Origin: Monocercomonoides exilis
Taxonomy: Eukaryota > Preaxostyla > Oxymonadida > Polymastigidae
NCBI GenBank assembly: GCA_001643675.2
Contig: LSRY02000007.1
Coordinates: 935,001-999,000 of the forward strand
DNA length: 64,000 nucleotides
Reading direction: 5' to 3'
Every line of letters starts with the position of its first letter. Position 1 is the first letter of the stretch. A program made the translations under genes and the position numbers. Of this stretch, positions 23,065 to 35,077 are shown piece by piece. Below the pieces are notes generated by a model, which saw only the letters and a program-made list of their open reading frames with translations, had not been told where the DNA came from and did not search any database.

Positions 23065-25550
23065 TCAATCAAAATGAATCTTTTTATCTGTTTTTGATAA
23101 TTCATCATCCGCATTTTCATTGAAATTCGACTTTTTGCAGTAATTGTTCGCAAATTCGTGTCTTTGAAAATGCTTATTCCTTATATTTTCATCTTTAATT
23201 TCACAGCAGATCGCTCCTGCGCATATTGCAATGAAGAAGCTCGCTACAATTAAAAGCATTAAAACAAGAACAAGCAATTGATGATTGCGAATCCAACTCT
23301 GTAGTCGCTGTTCAGAAGAGTCTTGGTTATTTATCAAAAACGATTCATTTCTTTCAAATATTACAGAATTCAAAAAAAAGGCAAGATGTCTATCAAAATC
23401 GAAAGTCGCAGAACTCTCATTGATAATGTCTTTTAAAGAATGGTGGTCATTTTCTTCACCATTTTCTTTCTCAACACTGTTCTTTAGATGATGATCCCAA
23501 CTTGTGCAAAATAAATTATCCATCTTCCACAATTGATGTGTTGTAACATTATATAGATAAATGAATGCACAATAGCTTTTATGAAATTTTCCAGATGAAA
23601 TTCTTAAAGAGCTGGCTGGAATATATTTGAAAAAGCTTGGTAACTGTCTATCATTTCTGTTCAGAACAGAAAAAACCAGAGATGAAGAAATTTCTTTCAA
23701 TCCTTTAATTTCATCATATTTATTAATAATTATTGCACTATTCGGCAAAGGTGTATATGGATATGAAATTTGCATAGAAGCTCTTTTGAATAACTCTATT
23801 TCTTTCTCGCAATTTAACACTTTAAATTTCCCCGTTGAAGAGCATTCAGAATGCAAATTCGATGAACTACAAGATAAGTCATAGTCACTTTTGTGATCTT
23901 TGGTGCACGAAAAAAGAACAATGTGTTTATTCCGAGCTTCCGCCCATTCTTCAACTGAATATGTGAAAGGTGCAGCTGGAGGATATAAAAACGTAAAAAC
24001 AAATACGGATATCAACTCACTTAATATCGGTTTCATTTGTTCAATCTGCCATCCTGATGTTGTCCCTTCAAAAATAGATTGAAAAAGAGAAGATGCCTCT
24101 GGTACGTAAAATTGTTCATGCTCTTTTGTTTCATTTGTAACAATAAAATCATGACCAACTCTTTCTTTAAGAAAAATGCATTTCTTTGAATTGTTGTTCG
24201 CTAGAGCAATTAAATTTTCCTTCAGTGGCAATGCAGGCGAAGTTGAGGTTCTAAAATAACGCGTATGAGCTCGCTTCGAAGTTGTGTCTGTAAAATGTTG
24301 TAAGTTACTCATTAAACGGGATAGTTGATTGTAAAAATTGCAGTAAGATTCAAATTGCTGAATATTTTTAGTTTCTTCAACTGTGCCTTTTCTTTTTGAT
24401 TCATTTCCTTTGTTTTGCTCATTTTGATCGGCTTCATTATTTTTTCCATTGAAATCAATGCTAGAGCCATTTTTCAATTTTGGTAGATTTTTGAATGAAT
24501 TAATTGGGAAAATATGAACGTATTCGAAATCGCTTGTTGCAGCAAACAGAAGAAAACTTTCCGTTTCGTTCACCCAACGAGTTACATCTGAAAGGTTGAA
24601 TGAAGTGTTGAATATGTTTCCTTCGTCGACTTGGCAGCTTCTGCATTTTTGAATTATTAATTCCATGAAAAAATTGATTTTTGAAATTGATGATGAATCA
24701 GAAGAATTGCTTCCTAGCTCCGTTGTGTTAACAACAATAAAACGAGAAGGAGAAAATCTGTAATGTTTCGCAACGATAGAAAAAGCATCGATTGCTAAAT
24801 TTTTGTGAGATAAATCTTTGATTGTCGAATTGTTTTCATTTGCAAAAGCTTTTCCTGCTCTGTTTTCCTCATTTTTCATAAGAAATTCCAACGAGTAATT
24901 GAAAGAAGCTGGATTCTGTAAAAGGAAAAAGTTGTTGTAACGAAGAGAATTTAATTTTTCATCGTTATGATTTAGTTGGTCAATAAGCTTTGAAAAACAT
25001 AGATTTGATTGAACGGAAGGTTCAATTATTTTCATTATGAATTCATTAAATGCTTCGAATGTGCGTGCTTCTGTGTATTCCACAAGTGGTTGCCCATTTT
25101 CGATGATCAAAAACGTTGGAATCGCTTTTATGCCATATTTCTTTTGAAGTTTTTTCTCTTTTGCACAGTCCACAAATCCAAATTTTATTTCCGAACCATA
25201 TGTATCACTAATGTTGCTCATTAATATGTGTGAATATTCACATCCCTTGCATCTATTTTTCATAAGAGTCAATTATTTAACAATAATCAGATAGCAAACC
25301 TTCTTGAAGAAAAATTCTCAAATTCCCAAATAAAGATTACAAAACCAATAAAATAGGAAAAATGACAAAATATGGTCAAACAATTCTTTTGAAAAAGGAT
25401 CAAAATTATATGTTTAATACAATAATTGAAATCAAACATCCACAGATCTGAAATCACCAGAGTATTAAAATTGTTATACGTTAAATTTATAACTTCAGAG
25501 CAACACGTATAAACAAGTGTCATAGCAAAAATCAATTTCAATACTCTCAT
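23065..25550 (-). CDS. TMX/PDI-like thioredoxin-domain type I membrane protein
   Basis: Exon 1 is 25300-25550 and exon 2 is 23065-25252. The 47-nt intron 25253-25299 (GTTTGC...AAATAG) joins them in phase 2 exactly across the active site, producing FSSRRCKGCEYS. An N-terminal signal peptide (LKLIFAMTLVYTCC) is followed by the typical entry strand EVINLTYNNFNTLV, the CxxC motif C-K-G-C near residues 85-88, and KYGIKAIPTFLIIENG with the cis-proline. About 600 residues with several N-glycosylation sequons follow, then a TM helix near residue 750 (LVLVLMLLIVASFFIAIC) and a short charged tail. Known relatives act in the ER lumen in disulfide exchange. The total is about 812 residues. The 35 residues before the CxxC are longer and more hydrophobic than in other family members, so a further small intron inside exon 1 is likely. 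Confidence 0.8.
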
Positions 25551-25730
25551 TTCAAAGGGTAGCTAATAAAATTTAAAGATTTCTTTTAACAATTATTTAA
25601 AAATGGGCAAATATCAAAAAAATAATATAAAACAGTTAAAATCGTTTGATAACTTATTAACATAAATAAAAGAGGTAGTCAAGTAATGCACCCATAAGTT
25701 TACATTTTTAGGGGAAAAGAGCAATTTTTC
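25551..25730. promoter_or_regulatory. Short divergent (bidirectional) promoter region
   Basis: Only 180 bp separate the start codons of the TMX-like gene (minus) and the COPI-associated protein gene (plus). Both promoters and 5' UTRs must fit here. The sequence is AT-rich, and I cannot name core elements with confidence. Confidence 0.5.
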
Positions 25731-26694
25731 ATGGAATCAGCTTCGTACACGAATAGCCAGCCCATCGCCTCTAGCGGCTATAGTATGAGCTATTCTCAAC
25801 CTATTGTCGCTGGTCAGACTCCTCAAATGTATACACAAGCTCCACCTCAAACTTCAAATCCAAAGAGCAACGGGGCATCTGCTCTTGGAAATGTTGTTCG
25901 ATTCCTTGCAATGATAACAGGACCTCTTTTAATGGCTTTTGGAATTTTGAGGATTGTTTATGTTACAGATTTTCGTCTGACCAGTCTATTGATGTCGATA
26001 TACATATTGTTTGAACTAAATTGATAATTTCTCAGTTATAAATTTCGCATATTTTTAACGAATGTTTATTAGTTTTTTTGGAGGATTAGTGTTTTTCGCA
26101 GAATTTAAATGGAACAAATTTCTCGTGAAGTTTCCATTTATGATGACAAGGAGATCTCGATCACTTTTTATTGCATTGTTTGCACATTTAGTTAATATGC
26201 ATAAATATATTCATTTTTTCAATTTTCTCGCTTATAAGTTCCGGAACTTTTTGTCTTGGTTGGAAAATCGGGAATGAATCGTGGCCTGGATATGCAAGTG
26301 GAATTTGGTGCATTGTTGTGGGAATAATGTACTTCTTGTTACCATGCTTTGTTGACGATCCTGATGAAGAAGAATTGAAGGAAGTTAGTGATTTTCCATT
26401 TTTTCAAGAAATACTGGAATTATTTCTCATTATTAATGTTTTTTATTTAAAATTTTAAATTTCAATTTTGTTTTGTGTTAGCAATATTCAACATCGTTTG
26501 AAAATGGGCAAACCGCATATCCTCCTGTTGTGAGTGGGGCTGGATATGGAAATTCCTATGCGTATGCTGGAGTTGGAAGTTCAGCATACGATGGATCAGC
26601 TTTAAATTATGCACAGGTCAGTAGTACAAATGATTATGGAAATGGAACTTATCCAAGTTCTTCGGTCAATGGAAGCTATACAACACTTCAATGA
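25731..26694 (+). CDS. COPI-associated family membrane protein (PF08507-like, Tvp15-type)
   Basis: Four exons, 25731-26008, 26073-26177, 26239-26383 and 26482-26694, separated by introns of 64, 61 and 98 nt (GTTTGA...TTATTAG, GTTTGC...TTATAAG, GTTAGT...GTGTTAG). All phases agree, giving 246 residues ending at TGA. The first ~50 residues are Ser/Gln/Pro/Tyr-rich. Four hydrophobic segments follow: FLAMITGPLLMAFGILRIVY; a segment ending SIYI and continuing across intron 1 as FFFGGLVFFAEFKW; SRSLFIAF joining SGTFCLGW; and a final helix ending GIMYFLLPCF. This order (TM, lysine/tryptophan turn, RSLFI, small-residue TM, C-terminal TM) is that of the COPI-associated family of Golgi/endosomal membrane proteins. 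The Gly/Tyr/Ser-rich C-terminus is probably cytosolic. Confidence 0.8.
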
Positions 26695-27049
26695 GAGTAT
26701 TTTTTTTTTACTAAAATAGAAATTTTTTTGTCCAATTTTTGTAATAATGATGAGCACATCACTTTTCTTTGATGCTTATTTTTTTACTTTGTTTCTATTG
26801 ATTTTATTCAATGAAATAATATTATTCTTTCTATAATTTTGATCGTTTCCAATATTAAACTTTGTTGGTAAGACGCTTTCTTTGAAAGTCTCTTTCTTTG
26901 TCTACTATTTTTAGTATTTAATCGGCATTGTCTTAAAGTGAATTGAAATATAAAATTACAATTATTAAGACAATTTTTATAGAGTAGGTTTGCAAGATTT
27001 AAATTTAAAAAAAAATCAGTAATCTAATGTTTTGCTTCAGAAACAAAAA
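26695..27049. other. AT-rich spacer
   Basis: About 355 bp of non-coding sequence between two plus-strand genes. A possible 3' splice site (TTGCTTCAG, ending at 27040) just before the next ATG would allow a 5' UTR intron, but no 5' partner is clear. Confidence 0.5.
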
Positions 27050-30000
27050 ATGAATAATAATTTTGTTGATGCTCCATACGCATATGAAGATATTGATCTT
27101 GGAGAGCAGTTTATTCTTTTTGATTCAAAGCCACTTCTTCAATTTTCTCCAATCCAACCAGAAACTAATCTGCATAAGCCTCCTTCGCATTGGCTTCAAA
27201 TAAATAAAAGACAAGAGAGTAAAATACTTGTAAATGATGCAAGCGCGGAGCCATCTGAAGTGAATTTGTCTCATGGGGACCAATCATTTTTAATTAGGCA
27301 GTCACATCAACTTGCCCTTCAAAGTGTCCCTTTGTCGTTGCTATCAAGGATCTACAATCCATTTGTTAATGTATCTTCTGACATTAACACTGTTTCTTTC
27401 ATATCAGCTTTATTCTCGAAGTCTTCGATGTTTTTACCAATTTTTTCTGCTCTTTCTTCGTTGAAAACTGACTCATCCTCATCTGCAATTTCTTTGACGT
27501 CATCGACAATAATTTCGGCCATTTGTTCTCTTATTCCGTGCAATGATTTTAATCAAGATTCTCGAAGTGGAAATCCATTTATTGACTGCAATTCAGCTTC
27601 ATCTGCAAAAACTTTGCATACTGTTCTATCTCATGTTGACCTAATTGCTTCTGCGACTGCAATAAAGCAACTGTTTTTCTTTCCATTTCTTTCAGCAACT
27701 GGGTCTGTTATTGTGGTGAGGATCGGATCGCTTCTGTTTGTATGCGATGTGCCGTTTGAGGTGAGCGTGATTGAATATATCCAAAAGACGCTTCAGAAAC
27801 GGAGGGAAGAACGCATACGGCGACGAATAGAGAGGCGGCAGGAATGGAACGAGCAGCGAGATAATCGAGAGAAGATGAAGCGAGAAAGGGAAAACGATGC
27901 AGAGCGAGAGAAAGACAAAGACAAAGACAAAGACAAAGCCAGTGACGAGGAAGGAAGCAGCGGAATTTCTAATGGAAGAGCGAAAGATTCAATGGGAAAG
28001 GAGCAAGAACAAGAGCAACAACAAGAATGGAGTATAAATCAGAGTCAGAGTCAGAGCCGGAGCCAGAGCTGGAAGCAGAAGCGCAAAGACCGAAAGCGGA
28101 GGAGCCGGTTCAGCAAGCGAGAAGAGCGGCAGGACGAAGCGCAGCTGGTGGCAGGGCTGGAGCCCGGGGCGAAGATGATGGTGATGTGGTGGATGGAGCG
28201 GGAGAGGAAGCGGAGGAAGCAGGTGAAGGCAGGGCGAAGGCACTTGCGGAGGAAGAAGGAGAGGTGCTTGATTCGGATGGAGACGGAGAAGAGAAAGAAG
28301 GAGAATGAGGATGAGAAGGAGAAGGAGAAGGAGAAGGAGAAGGAGAAGGAGGAGAAAGAGAAAGAGGAGAAGGAGAAGGAGATGAAAGGGATTGGAAGTG
28401 TGGTTGCTGAAACAGATAAAGAAGGAAATGAAGATGAAGACATAGATGCCAAAACAAAGCAGAAAGATAGCAGAGATGCACAAAAGAAGCGGAAACTGAG
28501 TAATTCTTCCAGTAATCACACACCAAAATGGAGGATGATGAACCATCTTGCGTGGAAGTGGAAGCGGAGAGAAGAAGAAAAGCAGAAAAGGAGAGCAAAA
28601 GAAGAAAAAATTCGAAGGGCGAAATTGAAAGCTGAGGAAGACAGGCTCAGAGACGGGGGAAGCCGAGCAAAAATCGGAGAGAAAGGAGGAGAAGACGAAG
28701 AAGACGAGTCATTTTCTTCGTCTTCGTCTTCTTCCTCTGCTTTTCTGGTATCGTCTTCTTCATCCAGCACTTCTCCAGACGCCTCTTCTGTTTCTGTCTC
28801 TTCCTCTCTGTTTCCTGAGCCTTCTTCCTCTTCTGTTGACTCGTCCTCTTTGTTCGACGACCCTGACTTCATTTCTGTCTGCTCTCGCGCCTCGTCGTCA
28901 CCAGCTAGCAGCCCTTATGCGAATTACTCGGCTTCTTCTGCTTTTCCTTCTCCTTCTTCGATGCCTTCCTCTTCCTTTAGACCTGGTCCAAGATCTTATG
29001 TTACATCGTCATCTTTATCTCCATCATTATCTCCTTCTTCCTCCTCTTTCTCCTCTTTCCCTTCTTCCTCTTCCTCTTCCTCTTCCTCTTCCTCTTCTCA
29101 TCCACCTTCATCGTATTTATCCCCCTATTCCCCACTCGCCCCACTTCCTGTCTCTTTCCCCAGAAGAAGCCGGAGGCAGCCGAGATTCCAGGCAGATGAC
29201 AAAGGAGAAGTGCATATACTGACAAAAGGGAGAATACAAGATATGAGAGAAAACATAAAAAACTCTATGTTTGAGGATGGATGTGAAGCAAATAGAAGAA
29301 AGATGTATTTCAATGGGCAAAGATGTGATGATGAGTTTGAAAGGAATGTTGATTCGTTTGCATTCAGTTCTGAAGGAAGTGGAAAAGGAAAGATTGTTTC
29401 GAATGCTTCAAATTCTTCTTCTGCTGCTGCTGCTTCTTCAACTTCTTCTTCAACTTCTTCTTCTTCTGATATAAGCAAACCTTCTCATAGAAATGTATTG
29501 AAGAGTCCAAAACAAAGTGAGAAAATGAATGGCTCATTGACTTTTCCTGCAACAATCGTTCGGACTGCTGCTTCCATTGTAGATTCATCATCGTCTTCCT
29601 CTTCTTCTTCTTCTTCTTCCTCTTCTTCTCTTCATTCTTCTTCATTATCATCATCATCCTCTTCTTCTTCTTCAGATACATCAGAGCCCTTGCTCTTACC
29701 CTCTCGTATCGACACTCCTGTCTCACCATTCACATCTCCTCTGAATCTTCTGCCTTCTTCCAATCCTTCTTCTTCCTCCTCCTCCTCCTCTTCCTCTTCT
29801 CCTTCTATTTCTTCTTCAGCTTATCATCAGTTCGAAACCGTCCCCTCTCAAATGCTTCCTCCACGTGGAAGATTCATTCCAATATCATCTTCTATTTCTT
29901 CTTCTATTTCTTCTTCTTCTTCTTCTTCTTCTTCTGCCAACACAACTCCTTCACAAACACATTTGCGTTTTCCAAATCAATCATCAATTGCATCTCCTTC

Positions 30001-33000
30001 TAATTCTAACTCCTCCAATTCTTATTCGAATTCTGTTATATCTTCACCATCACCACCACCATCATCATCATCATCAACTTCTTCTTCTTCTTCTTCTTCT
30101 TCTTTCTCTTCTACAACAACGCCAACATGTTCCTCTTCTTCCTCTTCTCATTCTGATTCTTCTTCTCTGTACTTCTCTCCAATCCAAACACCAACATCAA
30201 CCAGAACACTCACAAAGAATGAAACTTCACTTCCATTTTTGTCTTCTTCTGCTCTTCAAACAACATTTACCAGATCTCCAATATCATCATTAAGAGAAGG
30301 AGGAGAAGAAAAAGAAGAAGGAAGAGAAGGAAAAGAAGGAAGAGAAGGAAAAGAAGAAGAAGATATAAACAAAGGAAAAGCAAAAATTCAAACAGAAATA
30401 AAAGAAGAAGAAGATATACTTTCATCACATTCTTCTTCTTCTTCTTTGAATGGAGAAGTTAAAACACCTTCATTGAATCAAGGACAGAACAGAAGGTTTG
30501 TGTTGTTGGAAGATGGCTCGTTAACACCCATTCAGAAGGAAAATGATGACAAATGTGATGATAAAGGAAAGGTGAATTCTTCTTCCTCTTCTTCTTCTTC
30601 CTCTCAAAAAGATTCTTCTTCAAAGAAAAAGAATTCAAATGCTAAGACTGAGCTGAATGCAATGGCATCAAAGAAAGCTTCTTCTTCTTCTCCTCCTTCC
30701 TCTTCTTCCTCTTCTTCCTCTTCTTCCTCTTCCTCTTCCTCCCCATCAACCATCTCTTCCTCCAAGCTTTCCATCAAAGCCAAACCTTTTTCCTTGAAAG
30801 CAAAGCCATTTGTCCCAAAATTTGCAGTGGGTTCTGCTCAAAAACAGCATCAAAACAAATCAGAAAGCCAGCAAATGCAAATGCAGATGCAAATGAATCC
30901 TGCTATTCTTCAAACAACATTACCTTCACAAAATACACTAAACACACAAAATACACAAAACTTGCAAAATTCATCGAGTTCTCAAAATTCTGTTAACTCT
31001 GCTTCTGCTTCTTCTGCTTCTTCTTCTTCTTCTTCTTCTTCTTTGTCAACAGCTGTACCGCTTCATCCATCTGCTCCGCCTCTCATTCAGATGTCTCCTT
31101 CTTCCTCTTCCTCTTCCTCCTCTTCCTCATCCTCATCCTCTTCTTCTTCCAATCCCTCAAATACTTCCTCTTCCTCCTCCTCTTCCAAATTATCTCTTCT
31201 CCACTCTCGTCCTCCTCTCCCCAAGCGTATTCCTTCCTCCCAGTCAAAATTCCCCCACACCCGCCCTCTCCCAATGACCATCCCTTCGTCCACTCTTGTT
31301 CCTCCTCCGACAAACCCTTCTCTTTTGCTTCATTCTTCTCCGCAGACTCAAATTCAGTCACAAATGCAAAATCAAATACAAACAATAATGCAAATACAAA
31401 ATCAAATGCAAAATCAAATGCAAAATCAAATGCAAATACAACCTCAGATTCAGATTCCTATTCAGAATCAATCTCAATCTCAGAGTCAAAATCAAAATCA
31501 AAATCAAACACAAGTTCAAAATCAAATGCATTCTCGATCTAATCAGAAGAGTGATGATAACTTGTCATCGAGCAGTAGTGGTTCGCAAGCAGTGACAACT
31601 CATTCTTCTGATTTGAAGAATGAATTGGGTGATAATTCTTCATCTTCTGCTTCTTCTTCTTCTATTGCTTCTTCTAATGAGGATAATAATAATAATGCTA
31701 ATAATAAATCATCTGATTCAGTTTTAGATACTTCATTGAATCAAACTTCACCAGCAGCTCATTCATCACCAACTCATAATGCCGCTTCTGATACAAACAC
31801 TAATACAACTTCTTCTTCCTCTTCCTCTTCTTCTTCTTCCTCTTCCAATCCACCCTCAGCTCCTCGCTCTCTCCTTCCCAAGCCCTCTGACTATCACTCC
31901 ATCCCTTCCTGTGTGCCCATCCTCCCTCGCCTCCACCTCCCCTCTCAAAATCACCCTCATTCTGCTCCGTCCTTCGCTCCTCCTCCAATTTCGGCTTCTC
32001 ATTCATTGTCTTCATCATCTTCTTCTTCTTCTAATTCTTCTTCTTCAGATGAAAGTCAAATGAGTAACCAGAATGAAACTGATAGAGACAATACAACTGT
32101 TGGATTACCAGTACATCAGCACATGCCTCTTCCTCATATCATCCCTTCTTCTTCTTCTTCTTCTTCTTCTGATTATAAACAGCATTCTGCTCCAATTCTG
32201 AATTCTTCTTCTTCTTCTTCTCTGCCTTTTTCTTTGACTTCTTCTAATTCTTCTTCAAATTCACAGCCTTCTTCTTCTGCTTCTGCTTCTTCAAATTTTG
32301 ATGCCTTTTCTCCTCTTCTGTTTCCTTACACCCCCAAAATGCATCCCATTTCCTCTTCTTCTATTTCTCCTTCATCCTCTTCACCTTCTCCTTCCCCATC
32401 TCCTTCATCATCATCATCATCTTCTTCTTCTTCTTCTTCTTCTTATCTTTACAATGAACAAGATGCAAATATCACTCAATCTGATATTCCGGCACCCTTA
32501 TCAATGCAATCACACCCACCAATCATGCCTATTACATCATCCCAATATAATCAGCGATTAAATCAAGCCAATTGGTTCAATCAGTCCAATGAACAACAAA
32601 TGCAACAACAACAACTGCTTCTAAACTCCTCTCAAATACAACTACAGCCACAAACACAGTCTCCTTTCATTCAACAGCCCATCCCACAATTCCCCCCTTC
32701 GGCCGCACTTTTTCCGGCACCAATTAATTCCGCTGCCGGCAATTATAATTCTATTATTAATTATTCCGGCGCACCTGCCATAACCGGAAATGTTGGGTCT
32801 TCTCAACTTCCTGTTTATTTTCCTCCTTCGTTGTTGCCTTCTCAGCAGTTTCCTCAAATCTCTTCTTCCTCTTCATCATCTTCTTCCTCTTCTTCCTCTT
32901 ATTCCCAGTTCCCTTCTTCTCTCCCTTCTTTCTCCTCCTCCTCTTCCTCTTCCTCTTCCTCTACTTCCCATTCTTCACCCATTTCCACTGCTTTTTCTCC

Positions 33001-33781
33001 TTCCACTTCTCAGTCGCTGGCCAATCTGCCTCGTCAACCTTCTCTCACTCCTCAATTTCAGTTCCCTGCTGCCTCTCTCTCTTTGACTAATCTTGCTCTT
33101 CCTTCTGATGCTAATCCTTCTAATTCTTCTAATATGCCTACGAATTTTTATGATTCATCATTGAATTCTTCTTCCTCTTCCTCTTCTTCTTCTTCTTCTT
33201 TATATCCTTCTTATCCCTCTTCTTCTTCTTCCTATTCTTCTTCTTCTTCCTCTTCCTCTTCCTCTTCCTTTTCTCCTTCTGTTTATGCCTCAAACACTGC
33301 CTCAGCTTCTTCTTCTGCCTCTTCCTCCAATGCCTCATCTTCCTTCTCTTCTCTCTATTCTTCCCCTTATTTCTCCTCTGACAACTCTTCTTCTTCTTCT
33401 TCCCCTTCTCAATCTCCTCCTTCTTCCTCTGCTTATTCTCAGTCTTCAGGCACTTCTTCTGCGTCTTCCACAACCTCCCCTACCCCTCTTTCTTCTTCTC
33501 TTTCTTCTTCTCCTTCTCTCTCTCTTTCTTCTCATTCTTCTATTTCTTCCTCTTCCTCTTCCTCTTCTTCTTCTTCTTCTTCTTCTCCATCTTCTTCTCC
33601 CACTCTTGATTCAAGTTCTTCTATTTCTCCTATTTCTCGCACTTCTTCTTCTTCTATGTCTTCTTCTTCCTCCTCCTCCTCCTCTGCTTCTTCCATTTCT
33701 GCCAAATTTTCTTCTTCCTCCTCTTCTTCTTCTTTTGTTCCTGATTTATCTCATTCCTTAACTGCTTCTTCTTCTCCATCA

Positions 33782-33812
<31 letters not shown>

Positions 33813-34480
33813 CTTCTTCTTCTTCTTCTTCTTCTTCTTCTTCTTCTTCTTCTATCCAACCTCCCCTCAACAACAGCAACAATAACAACATTCTCCCTCA
33901 GTCTCTTTCTCCTCCTGCTTATCTCAGCTCAAATCTTGTCTCTTCTCAGCAGCTGAGCCATTCTTTGCCTTCTTATCATTCAGAATTGATGGAAAGAAAG
34001 GGAAACAGAAGAAGCAATGCTGGAACTGCTTCTGGCAATGAAAATGGTTCTTCTCGATTGTCTAATGAACCTTTATCTTCTTCCTCTTCATCTTCATCGT
34101 CTTCTTCTTCTGCTTTAACTTCATCTTCATCGTCTTCTTCTTCTTCTTCTGCTTCAACTACATCATCATCACCTTCTTCTTCTTCTTCCTCTTCCTCTTC
34201 CTCTTCCTCTTCCTCTTCCTCTCACCCCTTCTTCTCAGACAACTACAAATTCCCTGATCTTCTCTCTGATTCCCCCTTCGTCACGCTCACTTTATCACCT
34301 CCCCCTTCTTCTTCTTCTTCTTCTTCTTCTCTTCCCTTTCCTCCTCCTCCTTCCTCATCTCAATCCGCTCAATCTGCTCAATCTAATCAGTCAATTCTGC
34401 CATTTGTGTTAACTCCAACAAGAAATATGCAACAAGAACAGATTAATAGTGATGCTACATTGATGATGACACCTCTTTCT

Positions 34481-34512
<32 letters not shown>

Positions 34513-35077
34513 TTCTTCTTCTTCTTCTTCTTCTTCTAATCCTTCTTCTTCTTTCTCCTCTTCCTCTTCCTCTCCTTCTCCTTCCTCCTCCCTCACTTAT
34601 CCAACCAATCTCATCCCAATCACTCCTCCTTCTTCTGTCTTCTCGTCTTCCACTCTGTGGCCTCTTGCTGCCTCTTCTCCTATTGCTCCTGTTGCTCCTC
34701 TGAATAACCTCAGAAATGTTGAAGAGAATCCATACAGTTCTGTGATAAATGTAGATACTTTGTCTTCTTCTTCCTCTTTTGATTCTTCTTCTCTTTCTGC
34801 TTCATCATCATCATCTTCTTCTTCTTCTTCTTCAAAATCTTCCTTTTCTCAAATGAATTCTGATTCAAATACAAATTTAGAATCGAATTTGAAATTAGAT
34901 TTGAAATTATTGAATCAAATGCATCATTTCTTCAATAGCCTCTTCATAATAATCTTCATCATCAACAGCATATTCATCGTCATCACAATCATTTACTTTC
35001 TTCTTCTTCACATAAACTGCAGAAGTACAGACGCCATCGCCACCTCAACGAAAACGAGGAAGAAGAGCATTCAATGA
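27050..35077 (+). CDS. Giant serine-homopolymer protein (N-terminal part of a probable single gene with the next ORF)
   Basis: ATG 27050 begins MNNNFVDAPYAYEDIDLGEQ; the frame is also open just upstream. The first ~250 residues look folded (for example LPIFSALSSLKTD and VRIGSLLFVCDVPFEV). They are followed by an Arg/Lys/Glu-rich charged region (about 27800-28700) and then some 2,000 residues dominated by Ser runs, with Pro, Asn, Gln and Thr. An MQNQ-type repeat tract lies around 31360-31520. Nearly all Ser codons are TCT/TCC/TCA. No family recognised. The last ~45 residues become strongly hydrophobic (IIIFIINSIFIVITIIYF), whereas another frame there is His-rich and continues into the next ORF. 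I infer a frame break near 34930, so the TGA at 35075-35077 may not be a true stop. Confidence 0.75.
33784..33853 (+). repeat. (TTC)n / (TCT)n triplet microsatellite coding for poly-Ser
   Basis: About 23 uninterrupted copies of TTC read as TCT codons, inside the giant Ser-rich ORF. A second perfect tract of about 16 copies lies at 34490-34537. They are perfect repeats, unlike the mixed TCT/TCC/TCA runs around them, which suggests recent slippage expansion. Confidence 0.9.
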
